A stretch of DNA of 64,000 nucleotides, from positions 33,874 through 97,873 of the forward strand of contig JBJOIT010000005.1 of the NCBI GenBank assembly GCA_046046915.1, in the 5' to 3' direction. Within the stretch, counting starts at the first letter, position 1. Every line of letters starts with the position of its first letter. The translations under genes and the position numbers were made by a program. This document shows, piece by piece, positions 1 to 7,638 of this stretch. This DNA is from JBEEJZ01 sp046046915 (lineage in GTDB: Bacteria > Pseudomonadota > Gammaproteobacteria > Burkholderiales > Burkholderiaceae_C). The notes beneath the pieces are model-generated. The model saw nothing but the letters and a program-made list of their open reading frames with translations. It was not told the DNA's origin and made no database searches.

Positions 1-807
1 CATGCCCTCCCCGGCGGCTTCAACCCCGATCAGGCGGGTGTTTTCGAACGGGATGTAGGGGTGAAAAATGCCCATGGCGTTGCTACCACCACCCACGCAG
101 GCAATCACGGCGTCGGGCTGGCGATCGCCTCCCAGCATGTGGGGCATCTGCGTCAGGCACTCTTCACCGATGACACTTTGAAAGTCACGCACCATCATGG
201 GGTAGGGATGTGGGCCTGCCACGGTGCCGATGATGTAGAAAGTGTTGTCCACATTGGCGACCCAGTCGCGCATGGCCTCGTTGAGCGCGTCTTTCAGTGT
301 GCGGCTGCCGCTTTCGACCGGTACCACGGTGGCACCCAGCAATTTCATGCGATAGACATTGGGGCTCTGGCGCTTCACATCTTCGGCGCCCATGTACACC
401 ACGCATTCAAGTCCATAGCGTGCACAGATGGTGGCGGTGGCAACGCCGTGCTGGCCAGCCCCTGTTTCTGCAATCACCCGAGGCTTGCCCATGCGCCGTG
501 CCAGCATGGCTTGGCCTATGGTGTTGTTGATCTTGTGCGCGCCGGTGTGGTTCAGGTCCTCGCGCTTGAGGTAAATCTGGGCACCACCCTGCTCACGGCT
601 CATGCGGGCGGCATGATAGATGGGGGAAGGGCGGCCTACAAAGTGCGCCAGTTCAGACTTGAATTCGGCGATGAATTCAGGGTCGTGCTGGTAATGCGCA
701 TAGGCCTCGCGCAGTTCTGCTATCGCGTGCGTCAGGGTTTCGCTGACGAAACTGCCGCCGTAGGGGCCGAAGTGGCCGCGGGTGTCCGGTTGCTGGTATT
801 CAAACAT
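1..807 (-). CDS. trpB: Tryptophan synthase beta chain (partial, C-terminus outside window)
   Basis: The N-terminal 269 residues of the PLP enzyme that condenses indole with L-serine in the last step of tryptophan synthesis, working with TrpA. The ATG start gives an N-terminus reading MFEYQQPDTRGHFGPYGG, which is typical of TrpB. The PLP-binding lysine lies in HKINNTIGQ at about residue 92, and the phosphate-binding glycine loop VGGGSNA is near residue 238. The gene runs off the left edge in frame. Start lies 12 bases after the trpF stop, so trpF and trpB are probably co-transcribed. trpA would be expected further left but is not visible. Confidence 0.97.
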   Translation of the reverse strand, partial: MFEYQQPDTRGHFGPYGGSFVSETLTHAIAELREAYAHYQHDPEFIAEFKSELAHFVGRPSPIYHAARMSREQGGAQIYLKREDLNHTGAHKINNTIGQAMLARRMGKPRVIAETGAGQHGVATATICARYGLECVVYMGAEDVKRQSPNVYRMKLLGATVVPVESGSRTLKDALNEAMRDWVANVDNTFYIIGTVAGPHPYPMMVRDFQSVIGEECLTQMPHMLGGDRQPDAVIACVGGGSNAMGIFHPYIPFENTRLIGVEAAGEGM

Positions 808-819
808 GATGTTCCAAGG

Positions 820-1482
820 CTAGGAGTGTTCGGCTGCGCGCACTGCAGCCACAAACTGAGTGATTTTTTCGGGGTCCTTGATGCCTTTGGACATCTCGAC
901 CCCTGAGCTCACGTCAACGGCCAGTGATCTGGCGCGCGGACCGACCTGCCGAATGCCGTCGGCCACGTTTGCAGCACTCAGCCCACCACCTAAGACGAGG
1001 TGAGCGTTGACGCTTGGAGGTAGAAGTGACCAATTGAAAGCCTTGCCGCCGCCGCCGTAGCCGTCGACATGTGCGTCGAGCAAGATAGCCTGGGCTTGCG
1101 AATAATCTTGAGCGTATTTTAGGAGGTCAAAGTCCGCGGCTCGTTCGTCCAAGGGTATGCGCGCGGCCCGCATGTAGGGGTGCACGCCTTGTCCACTGTC
1201 TGCCCAACACTTCTCTGGTGTCTCATCACCGTGAAACTGCAGGGTGGCATGAGGGATGCATGCGCAGGCCTCGCTCACGGTTTGGGCCGGAGCGTTCACA
1301 AACAGGAGCACAGGGGTCACGAAGGGGGGCAGGCGGCGAGAGAGCTCCGCTGCACGCTTCACTGTGATGTAGCGCGCACTTTGTTCGAACAGCACAAAGC
1401 CAATGGCATCGGCGCCCGCGGCAACGGCTGCATCCACATCCTGTTCACGCGTCAGGCCGCATATCTTGATTCTGGTTTTCAT
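820..1482 (-). CDS. trpF: Phosphoribosylanthranilate isomerase
   Basis: A 220-residue TIM-barrel enzyme that converts N-(5-phosphoribosyl)anthranilate to CdRP in tryptophan synthesis. The hallmark KICGLT motif at residues 6-11 carries the catalytic Cys, and GGGLSAANV near the C-terminus fits the phosphate-binding loop. It is a stand-alone TrpF, not fused to TrpC as in enterics. The start codon overlaps the truA stop in an ATGA arrangement, so translation of the two is probably coupled, and trpB follows after 12 bases. The order truA-trpF-trpB is common in beta- and gammaproteobacteria. Confidence 0.97.
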   Translation of the reverse strand: MKTRIKICGLTREQDVDAAVAAGADAIGFVLFEQSARYITVKRAAELSRRLPPFVTPVLLFVNAPAQTVSEACACIPHATLQFHGDETPEKCWADSGQGVHPYMRAARIPLDERAADFDLLKYAQDYSQAQAILLDAHVDGYGGGGKAFNWSLLPPSVNAHLVLGGGLSAANVADGIRQVGPRARSLAVDVSSGVEMSKGIKDPEKITQFVAAVRAAEHS

Positions 1483-2261
1483 GGCAAGCCATCATAAGCA
1501 GGCACGCTGTCCGGCAAACCCCAGTGGCTTTCGTAGCGAGGTCCCATAAAGTACAAGCCATGGGGCGAAAAGGTCGGGGCAGCAACGCTGCGGTCACGTG
1601 CCGCCAGCACGGTCCTCATCCAGTCCGACGGCCGTTTGCCCTGGCCGATCATCACTAAGCATCCCATGATGTTGCGGATCATGTGATGCAGAAAGGCATT
1701 GGCCTCGAACTCAAAGCGCCAGTAGTGACCACGCCGGTGAATCTCGATGTCCAGCATGTGTTTGACGGGCGACAGTGCCTGGCAGGCCGACGCGCGAAAG
1801 GAGCTGAAATCATGTTCGCCCAGCAGGACATTTGCCGCCTGTCGCATGGCCGCCTCGTCCAGTGGCCGTAGACTCCAGCCGGTACGGCCAGCATCTACGC
1901 TAGGGCGTACAGGTGACTCCAGCAGTAGATACACGTAGCGCCGGGACTTGGCGCTGGCCCGGCAGTGAAAACTGTCTGGCACTGGCTGTGCCCATTGCAC
2001 GGCGATATCACTGGGTAGGTAGCTGTTGGTCCCTCGGACCCAGGAGACCGGCAGGCGATCAACATCGGTGTCGAAGTGAACAACCTGCATCAGACCATGC
2101 ACACCAGCATCGGTACGCCCAGCACAAAGCGTGGAGATGGGCGTTGATGCAAAGCTTGCCAGCGCTTTTTCCAATTGATCCTGGACCGTGTTACCAGAAG
2201 GCTGGCTTTGCCAACCCTGGTAGTGCTGCCCGTTGTAACTGATGCCGAGTGCAACCCTCAC
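1479..2261 (-). CDS. truA: tRNA pseudouridine(38-40) synthase TruA
   Basis: A 260-residue enzyme that isomerises uridines 38-40 in the anticodon stem-loop of tRNAs. The N-terminus (LGISYNGQHYQGWQ) and the catalytic aspartate in CAGRTDAGVHG (about residue 51) identify the family. Later blocks include FHHMIRN-like sequence (LHHMIRNIMG) and the C-terminal GLYF. The start is GTG (reverse complement of 2259-2261); a purine-rich AAGG lies very close upstream. It begins 14 bases after the FimV-like gene and overlaps trpF by 4 bases, so it belongs to the leftward fimV-truA-trpF-trpB run. Confidence 0.96.
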   Translation of the reverse strand: MRVALGISYNGQHYQGWQSQPSGNTVQDQLEKALASFASTPISTLCAGRTDAGVHGLMQVVHFDTDVDRLPVSWVRGTNSYLPSDIAVQWAQPVPDSFHCRASAKSRRYVYLLLESPVRPSVDAGRTGWSLRPLDEAAMRQAANVLLGEHDFSSFRASACQALSPVKHMLDIEIHRRGHYWRFEFEANAFLHHMIRNIMGCLVMIGQGKRPSDWMRTVLAARDRSVAAPTFSPHGLYFMGPRYESHWGLPDSVPAYDGLP

Positions 2262-2274
2262 AGCCTTGCCACCC

Positions 2275-4149
2275 TCAGGAATTGACCTGATTCAAGGTCT
2301 TGGGCGCGGGCGGGTCTTGCAGTGATGCATCCTGACTGGCGTCGCCCATCGTTGGCTGATCCTCAGGTGGCGTGTCCAGCTCCAAGGACAGACCCTGGAA
2401 GTCGAAGGTCGGCATCTCAGGCTTTTGATGGGAATCAGCAGAAGCCATCAAAGCCTGATCGCCGTCAATATCGATGTCTGCCAGTTGCGACGAGGCATCG
2501 TGGGCAGAGCTGAGGGGTTCGTCATCCACAGGTTTTGCCGCGTCACCGGCGAGGTCCAATCTCAGGTCGAGGTCCAGGTCGGGCATGGGGGCTTCCTGCC
2601 CATCCACCGGTGGTTCGGAACTCATATCTGCGAACTGGGTGTCCTTCGCATCCTCAAGCATGCTGCCATCTAACGCCGGCTCAGACTGTCCTGCAGTCTG
2701 GATCAGGTGAGGGGACAGAGCTGACTTGTGCCGCCGACTCCTGTAAAAGCCAAATGCTCCCAAAAGTGCCAGCAGCACACCTGCTGCGGGAATCACCAGG
2801 GGGTGACTCAAAAACGCTGTCAAAAAGCCAGACACCGCTGGCGAAGTGGAGGGGCTCGAGCCCTCAGAATCCGCCGCTGGGGGCGTGTTTGTCGCCACTG
2901 TCAACGAGGGCGTCGTCTGACCGGCAGATGCGCTGGGCCGCGCTGGTGGCGCTGCCTGTGGGCTCACTTCAGCACCAGCGACCTTGGCTTGTTCGCTGAT
3001 TTTTTGGAGCGAATCGATGTTGGTCTTGATCGCCGAAGCCCGTAGCTCATCGTCACTCTTCTGCCTTGCGCCCGCAATGCTTTCCACTTTGTCCTTATCT
3101 TGGGACTTGTCTTTTGTGAGGGTCAACCTGTCAGGCCCAGGACTCGCAGTTTTTGTGGCAGTTGCGTCGGCTTGCACCCGGCCTTGGGCGCGGCGATCTG
3201 CGGGCAGGTCCGACAATCTGCTTGCGTTGGCAGCAAGGTTTTTGCGAAACGCATTGAAATCCTGGCTCTGGACGGCCAGGATGTCACGTGCCTGCTCAAC
3301 CGACGTGGCCAATACCTCGTCCTCAGACGGCAATTGCAGCAGGGCCCCGTTTTTGAGCCAGTGAATGTTTTCTTGTATGAAGGCCTGCGGATTCGCTCTC
3401 AGCAGAGCCACGAGCATTTGGTCCAGCGACAGGCGAGCTTGCTTGTGCTCCAGGGCAATCTTGTTCGCGGTGTCTCCGGCCTTGACGCGCACGGTTTGTT
3501 TGACCGGAGCAGTTGTTGGCGAGGTGGTGGTGACGGGCTTGATCGCTTCAGAAGCAGGGGCAGAGGCACGTTCAGGCGGTGCCGCGCTGACTGCCGCAAC
3601 GTTTTCCGGTACTGGCACAGGCTGGACCGGCGCACCCACTCCCTGGGCCGGAGCCAGATGGGTACCGCCGCTTGGGGTTTGTCGCCCAAGGGTTGCCGGC
3701 GGCGGACTGAACAGCAAGGTGTAGTCGCGTACCAGGCGACCGGCGGCCCAGCGGGCCTCGATGATCAAATCGACGAAAGGTTCGTTAACGGGCCTGTTGT
3801 TGCGGATCTGAAGAATGGACCGCTGATCTGCGCGCTGTTGCAGCTTGATCTCGATTGGACCCAGGGCAGAAGGAAACTCCAGGCCCGCTGCGCGATAGTA
3901 AGTGGCCGATGCAAGGGCTGCATTCAGACTGTTGGCTTCGTCCGTGCTGATCTCTGCAAGTTCTATCTCTGCACGTAACGTTTCACCTAAAGCCGACTGA
4001 ACCGTGACGCGTCCAAGCGCCAATGCCCATGCACCCGAGGACCCTAGTAGCAAGATAGGAATCGCGACAGCGCTAGTCGTCAGAATAGCCTTTGGGCTCA
4101 GTCGCAAGTTTGGCGCAATTCGCTTGCGGTTAGCAGGCAGGCTGATCAT
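2275..4149 (-). CDS. fimV: FimV/HubP-family polar protein with LysM domain
   Basis: A protein of about 624 residues resembling FimV/HubP, inner-membrane polar hubs tied to type IV pili and cell-pole organisation. It has an N-terminal hydrophobic signal (about 22-43), the conserved FimV start LGRVTVQSALGETLRAEI, a periplasmic LysM-like region (about 220-275), a low-complexity Pro/Ala/Ser stretch, one membrane helix (about 442-468) and an acidic Asp-rich cytoplasmic tail. I chose ATG at 4149 because AAGGA lies about 10 bases upstream; a GTG at 4221 would add 24 residues. It is shorter than many FimV proteins and I see no clear C-terminal TPR block. It is followed by truA, as in many relatives. 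Confidence 0.85.
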   Translation of the reverse strand: MISLPANRKRIAPNLRLSPKAILTTSAVAIPILLLGSSGAWALALGRVTVQSALGETLRAEIELAEISTDEANSLNAALASATYYRAAGLEFPSALGPIEIKLQQRADQRSILQIRNNRPVNEPFVDLIIEARWAAGRLVRDYTLLFSPPPATLGRQTPSGGTHLAPAQGVGAPVQPVPVPENVAAVSAAPPERASAPASEAIKPVTTTSPTTAPVKQTVRVKAGDTANKIALEHKQARLSLDQMLVALLRANPQAFIQENIHWLKNGALLQLPSEDEVLATSVEQARDILAVQSQDFNAFRKNLAANASRLSDLPADRRAQGRVQADATATKTASPGPDRLTLTKDKSQDKDKVESIAGARQKSDDELRASAIKTNIDSLQKISEQAKVAGAEVSPQAAPPARPSASAGQTTPSLTVATNTPPAADSEGSSPSTSPAVSGFLTAFLSHPLVIPAAGVLLALLGAFGFYRSRRHKSALSPHLIQTAGQSEPALDGSMLEDAKDTQFADMSSEPPVDGQEAPMPDLDLDLRLDLAGDAAKPVDDEPLSSAHDASSQLADIDIDGDQALMASADSHQKPEMPTFDFQGLSLELDTPPEDQPTMGDASQDASLQDPPAPKTLNQVNS

Positions 4150-4264
4150 GTTGGGGGCTTCCTTGGCAATCCATCTGAAAAGAGACGTGAGTGCTCGCGT
4201 CTGCGATGGGGAAGTTACCACAGTATCTGTGCCGAAGACCGCTGAATCGGCTGATGGTGTTGGT

Positions 4265-4315
4265 CACGGTTGACACACACCGTGGACCTGCGTTTCAGGC
4301 AGGCCCACGATGGGC
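4265..4315 (-). other. Three tandem hairpins between asd and fimV
   Basis: The asd-fimV gap (4150-4327) holds three consecutive perfect inverted repeats: 4265-4270 with 4279-4284, 4287-4291 with 4299-4303, and 4303-4307 with 4311-4315. None has a downstream U-run on the leftward strand, so a simple intrinsic terminator is not indicated. They could stabilise the asd mRNA 3' end, attenuate read-through into fimV, or form a processing site. Only the pairing is seen; function is inference. Confidence 0.5.
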
Positions 4316-4327
4316 TTGAGCGAGGGC

Positions 4328-5458
4328 TTAAGCGTCCAGCAAGATACGCAGCATGCGACGCAGCGGCTCGGCCGCGCCCCACAGCAACTGGTCACCGATG
4401 GTGAACGCGCCAACATACTCGGGGCCCATCGCCAGCTTGCGGATACGGCCCACAGGGATGGTCATGGTGCCGGTCACGGCCACTGGAGTCAGGTCCTTTA
4501 AGGTGGCCTCACGGGTGTTGGGTACAACCTTGACCCATTGGTTGTCGGCCGCGATCATGGCTTCGATGTCCGCCACCGGCACGTCTTTTTTCAGCTTGAA
4601 GGTCAGTGCCTGGCTGTGGCAACGCATGGCGCCGATACGAACGCAAAATCCGTCGACCGGAATCGCTGCTGAGTTGAAGCCTTCGCCCATACCCAGAATC
4701 TTGTTGGTTTCGGCCATGCCTTTCCACTCTTCCTTGGACATGCCGTTGCCCAGGTCCTTGTCGATCCAGGGGATCAAAGAGCCACCCAGAGGGGCACCAA
4801 AGTTAGCGGTTTCGGCCCCTGTCAGGGCGCGTTGCTTGGCAATCACCTTGCGGTCGATTTCGAGGATGGCACTCTTGGGGTCGTCCAGCAGGACTTTGAC
4901 TTCGGCGTTCAGTGTGCCGAATTGCGTTAACAACTCTCGCATGTGTTGTGCGCCGCCGCCCGATGCAGCCTGATAAGTCTGTGTGCTCATCCACTCGACC
5001 AAACCGGCCTTGTAGAGTGCACCCACGCCCATCAACATGCACGAAACGGTGCAGTTGCCGCCTACCCAGTTGTTTCCGCCATGGGCCAGGGCGTTCTTGA
5101 TCACGGGCATGTTGACCGGATCCAGAATGATCACGGCGTCTTTTTCCATGCGCAGAGTCGAGGCAGCGTCGATCCAGTGGCCGGTCCAGCCTGCGGCACG
5201 CAGCTTGGGAAAGACTTCGGACGTGTAGTCGCCACCTTGAGCGGTGATGATGATCTCGCAGCGCTTGAGCTGCTCGAGGTTGAAAGCGTCTTGCAGTGTG
5301 GTTTCGTTCTTGGCCATCGCAGGGGCTTTGCCGCCTGCATTGGATGTGGAAAAGAACAATGGTTCGATCAGGTCAAAGTCTTTTTCCTGAATCATGCGGT
5401 CCATCAACACCGAGCCGACCATGCCGCGCCAGCCGACCAAACCTACCAACTTGCTCAT
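4328..5458 (-). CDS. asd: Aspartate-semialdehyde dehydrogenase
   Basis: A 376-residue NADPH-dependent enzyme that reduces aspartyl phosphate to aspartate semialdehyde, the branch point to lysine/diaminopimelate, methionine, threonine and isoleucine. The N-terminal nucleotide loop is GLVGWRGMVGS. The active-site cysteine is in GGNCTVSCML at about residue 136, and the QAASGGG and RCHSQ regions are conserved. The length fits the Gram-negative Asd type. It sits 244 bases after leuB, and that gap carries a Thr/Lys/Ile-rich leader ORF and an attenuator-like structure (annotated separately), so it is probably controlled separately from leuCDB. Confidence 0.97.
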   Translation of the reverse strand: MSKLVGLVGWRGMVGSVLMDRMIQEKDFDLIEPLFFSTSNAGGKAPAMAKNETTLQDAFNLEQLKRCEIIITAQGGDYTSEVFPKLRAAGWTGHWIDAASTLRMEKDAVIILDPVNMPVIKNALAHGGNNWVGGNCTVSCMLMGVGALYKAGLVEWMSTQTYQAASGGGAQHMRELLTQFGTLNAEVKVLLDDPKSAILEIDRKVIAKQRALTGAETANFGAPLGGSLIPWIDKDLGNGMSKEEWKGMAETNKILGMGEGFNSAAIPVDGFCVRIGAMRCHSQALTFKLKKDVPVADIEAMIAADNQWVKVVPNTREATLKDLTPVAVTGTMTIPVGRIRKLAMGPEYVGAFTIGDQLLWGAAEPLRRMLRILLDA

Positions 5459-5471
5459 TTCAACGCCCTTT

Positions 5472-5504
5472 CAAAAAATAAAACAGTGCCAGACCTGACT
5501 GTTT
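5472..5504 (-). terminator. Intrinsic terminator in the asd leader (attenuator)
   Basis: On the leftward strand AAACAGT (5498-5504) pairs with ACTGTTT (5481-5487) around a 10-base loop, followed at once by TATTTTTT. This ends 14 bases before the asd ATG, so it would cut off asd transcription. A competing 7-bp pairing joins 5514-5520 with 5488-5494, the latter in the terminator loop. The two pairings exclude each other unless a pseudoknot forms, as expected of an attenuator. The stem is AU-rich and short, so intrinsic strength may be modest. Confidence 0.6.
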
Positions 5505-5550
5505 ACCCGGCTCGTCTGGCCGGGGAGGGCGCACGACGAACCAGGCTGGA

Positions 5551-5652
5551 TCAGCCCTTAATAGTCGTGGTTTTGGTGGTGTTCGCACGCGCAGCATCAC
5601 CCATCAAGGCGATGGGCGAGAGGGTCATCTGAGATGAGCTGGCGTAAAACAT
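5551..5652 (-). CDS. Putative Thr/Lys/Ile-rich leader peptide of asd
   Basis: A 33-codon ORF starting at ATG (5650-5652), with MFYASSSQMTLSPIALMG at the front and NTTKTTTIKG just before the stop. The last eight sense codons before Gly are Thr-Thr-Lys-Thr-Thr-Thr-Ile-Lys, all amino acids made from aspartate semialdehyde, the product of the downstream enzyme. The run resembles the control codons of the E. coli thr leader. Within it, 5564-5569 (in the Thr codons) pairs with 5532-5537, and a hairpin 5544-5556 overlaps the stop. There is no good Shine-Dalgarno; TACAAT lies 7 bases upstream, so the RNA may be nearly leaderless. Translation is unproven. Confidence 0.55.
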   Translation of the reverse strand: MFYASSSQMTLSPIALMGDAARANTTKTTTIKG

Positions 5653-5659
5653 GGGCCAA

Positions 5660-5665
5660 ATTGTA
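5660..5665 (-). promoter_or_regulatory. Candidate -10 element for the asd leader transcript
   Basis: TACAAT on the leftward strand, 7 bases before the leader ATG. No convincing -35 hexamer lies 16-18 bases upstream, so this is a weak match overall. If used, transcription would start at or next to the leader ATG. Confidence 0.4.
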
Positions 5666-5702
5666 AGGGAAACCTCCTGAAGCCAGGCTTACAGCCCAGA
5701 CC

Positions 5703-6779
5703 TCAATCAGAAGCCAAGGCTTTCACGACGGCATCTCCCATTTCACGCGTACTGACCTTGGTGGTGCCAGCACTGTAGATATCACCTGTGCGCAAGCCTT
5801 GGGCCAGCACTTTTTGCACGGCAGATTCGATGCGTTGGGCAGCCTCTTCCTGGTTGAGGGAGAAGCGCAGCATCATGGCCGCCGACAGGATGGTGGCCAA
5901 GGGGTTGGCGATGCCTTTGCCCGCGATATCAGGGGCGCTGCCATGGCTGGGCTCGTACAGGCCTTGGTTCCTGGAGTTCAGGCTGGCCGAGGGCAGCATG
6001 CCAATAGAGCCGGTGAGCATCGAGGCTTCGTCCGAGAGGATGTCGCCGAACATGTTGCCGGTCACCACCACGTCGAAGGCCTTGGGCGCTTTGACGAGTT
6101 GCATGGCAGCGTTATCCACATACATGTGCTGCAGTTCGACGTCAGGGTACTGCGCGTGTACTTCCGTGACCACGTCCTTCCAGAACTGAAAGGTCTCCAG
6201 CACATTGGCCTTGTCGACACTTGTGACCTTCTTGTTGCGCTTGCGTGCGGCCTGGAAGGCGACGTGAGCAATGCGTTCAATCTCGGGTTTGGAGTAACGC
6301 ATGGTGTCGAAGGCTTCTTCTGCACCAGGGAAGTGGCCATCAGTGGCGATGCGTCGACCGCGGGGCTGGCCGAAGTAAATATCACCGGTCAGCTCACGGA
6401 TGATGAGAATATCCAGACCGGCGATCAGCTCGGGCTTGAGGCTGGAGGCCCCGACCAGTTGTTCGTAGCAAATCGCAGGGCGGAAGTTGGCGAAAAGCCC
6501 CATGTTCTTGCGCAGGCCCAAGATGGCTTGTTCGGGGCGCAGGGGACGGTCGAGCTTGTCGTATTTCCAGTCGCCAACTGCGCCAAACAATACGGCGTCC
6601 GAGTCCTTGGCAAGTTTGAGCGTCGCCTCGGGCAATGGGTGGCCAAACGCATCGTAGGCGGCACCGCCGACCAGGGCGCTTTCCATCTCAAATTTCAGAT
6701 CTAGGACGTTCAGGACCTTGACGGCTTCAGCGACGATTTCGGTTCCGATGCCATCACCGGGGAGGACTGCAATTTTCAT
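5703..6779 (-). CDS. leuB: 3-isopropylmalate dehydrogenase
   Basis: A 358-residue NAD-dependent oxidative decarboxylase that makes 2-ketoisocaproate precursor from 3-isopropylmalate, the third step of leucine synthesis. Family features visible are the N-terminal LPGDGIGTE, GAVGDWKYD, the substrate arginine region LRKNMGLFANFRP, the TSVDKANVLE block, and the metal and cofactor site SDEASMLTGSIGMLPSASL followed by EPSHGSAPDIAG. Full length, ATG start. It follows leuD by 66 bases on the same strand, so the leuC-leuD-leuB group looks like an operon. Confidence 0.98.
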   Translation of the reverse strand: MKIAVLPGDGIGTEIVAEAVKVLNVLDLKFEMESALVGGAAYDAFGHPLPEATLKLAKDSDAVLFGAVGDWKYDKLDRPLRPEQAILGLRKNMGLFANFRPAICYEQLVGASSLKPELIAGLDILIIRELTGDIYFGQPRGRRIATDGHFPGAEEAFDTMRYSKPEIERIAHVAFQAARKRNKKVTSVDKANVLETFQFWKDVVTEVHAQYPDVELQHMYVDNAAMQLVKAPKAFDVVVTGNMFGDILSDEASMLTGSIGMLPSASLNSRNQGLYEPSHGSAPDIAGKGIANPLATILSAAMMLRFSLNQEEAAQRIESAVQKVLAQGLRTGDIYSAGTTKVSTREMGDAVVKALASD

Positions 6780-6845
6780 GATTTGACTTCGAGTGCCCTG
6801 TCATTGAAGCGGGCCATCGTAAAGATGAAGGTGTTTTGGAAACGT

Positions 6846-7496
6846 TCAATGACCCATGGCTCGGGCAAGCCATGGCTTGGTAGCCAGCCGCTGAGCTTCG
6901 AAAGACTGGATCTTGTCCTTGTGGCGCAGAGTGAGCCCTATGTCGTCAAAACCGTTGAGCAAGCAGTATTTGCGAAACGCTTGTACATCGAACGGAATTT
7001 CTGCGCCTTGTGGCTTGACGATCACTTGGCGTTCCAGGTCGATCGTCAAGGCATACCCTGGGAACGCATAGACCTCGTCAAACAACTCGGCTACTTGTGC
7101 CTCAGAAAGAACAATAGGCAACAACCCGTTTTTGAAGCAGTTGTTGAAAAAGATGTCGGCGTAACTAGGCGCGATGACAGCCCTGAAGCCGTACTGGTCA
7201 ATCGCCCAAGGTGCGTGCTCGCGTGAGGAGCCGCAACCAAAATTTTTGCGGGTCAACAGGATGCTGGCACCCTGATAACGTGGCTGGTTCAGGACGAAGT
7301 CGGGGTTGGGACGACGCGACGCTGGGTCTTGGCCGGGGTAGCCCACGTCCAGGTAACGCCACTCATCAAAGAGATTGGGGCCAAAGCCCGTTTTGCGGAT
7401 GGACTTGAGGAACTGCTTGGGAATGATGGCGTCCGTGTCGACGTTGTCGCGGTCCATGGGCGCGACCAAGCCTTGGTGTAGCGTGAATTTCTGCAT
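6846..7496 (-). CDS. leuD: 3-isopropylmalate dehydratase small subunit
   Basis: A 216-residue small subunit of isopropylmalate isomerase, which converts 2- to 3-isopropylmalate with LeuC. Family motifs are DNVDTDAIIPKQFLK near the start and the swivelling-domain block NFGCGSSREHAPWA. Full length. Its ATG overlaps the stop of the entericidin-like gene by one base (TAATG), so translation probably re-initiates from that small gene rather than directly from leuC. Confidence 0.97.
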   Translation of the reverse strand: MQKFTLHQGLVAPMDRDNVDTDAIIPKQFLKSIRKTGFGPNLFDEWRYLDVGYPGQDPASRRPNPDFVLNQPRYQGASILLTRKNFGCGSSREHAPWAIDQYGFRAVIAPSYADIFFNNCFKNGLLPIVLSEAQVAELFDEVYAFPGYALTIDLERQVIVKPQGAEIPFDVQAFRKYCLLNGFDDIGLTLRHKDKIQSFEAQRLATKPWLARAMGH

Positions 7497-7627
7497 TATT
7501 TTCTCTTCGCGGCGTCTTCAATCACGGCGCCTGCTTTTTGCACATCCTGTCCCACGCCCTTGAGGGTATTGCATCCCGCAAGTGTGAACAGGCAAACGAC
7601 GGCAACGGTCTGTAGGAGCGATTTCAT
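7496..7627 (-). CDS. Entericidin-like small lipoprotein
   Basis: A 43-residue protein with a signal peptide ending in a lipobox (LAGC), followed by NTLKGVGQDVQKAGAVIED, which matches the entericidin A/B (EcnA/EcnB) family of tiny membrane lipoproteins. AAAGG 7 bases upstream favours the ATG at 7627 over one two codons earlier at 7633, which would leave almost no spacing. It lies 11 bases after leuC and overlaps leuD by one base. In E. coli entericidin B is a stress-linked lipoprotein; why this one sits inside the leucine operon is unknown. Confidence 0.85.
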   Translation of the reverse strand: MKSLLQTVAVVCLFTLAGCNTLKGVGQDVQKAGAVIEDAAKRK

Positions 7628-7638
7628 GGTCATGCCTT

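Noticed and set aside
5459..5702. A known riboswitch class (such as the lysine riboswitch) upstream of asd
   Set aside because: The region is too short and lacks lysine-riboswitch helices; the Thr-rich ORF plus terminator fits ribosome-mediated attenuation better.
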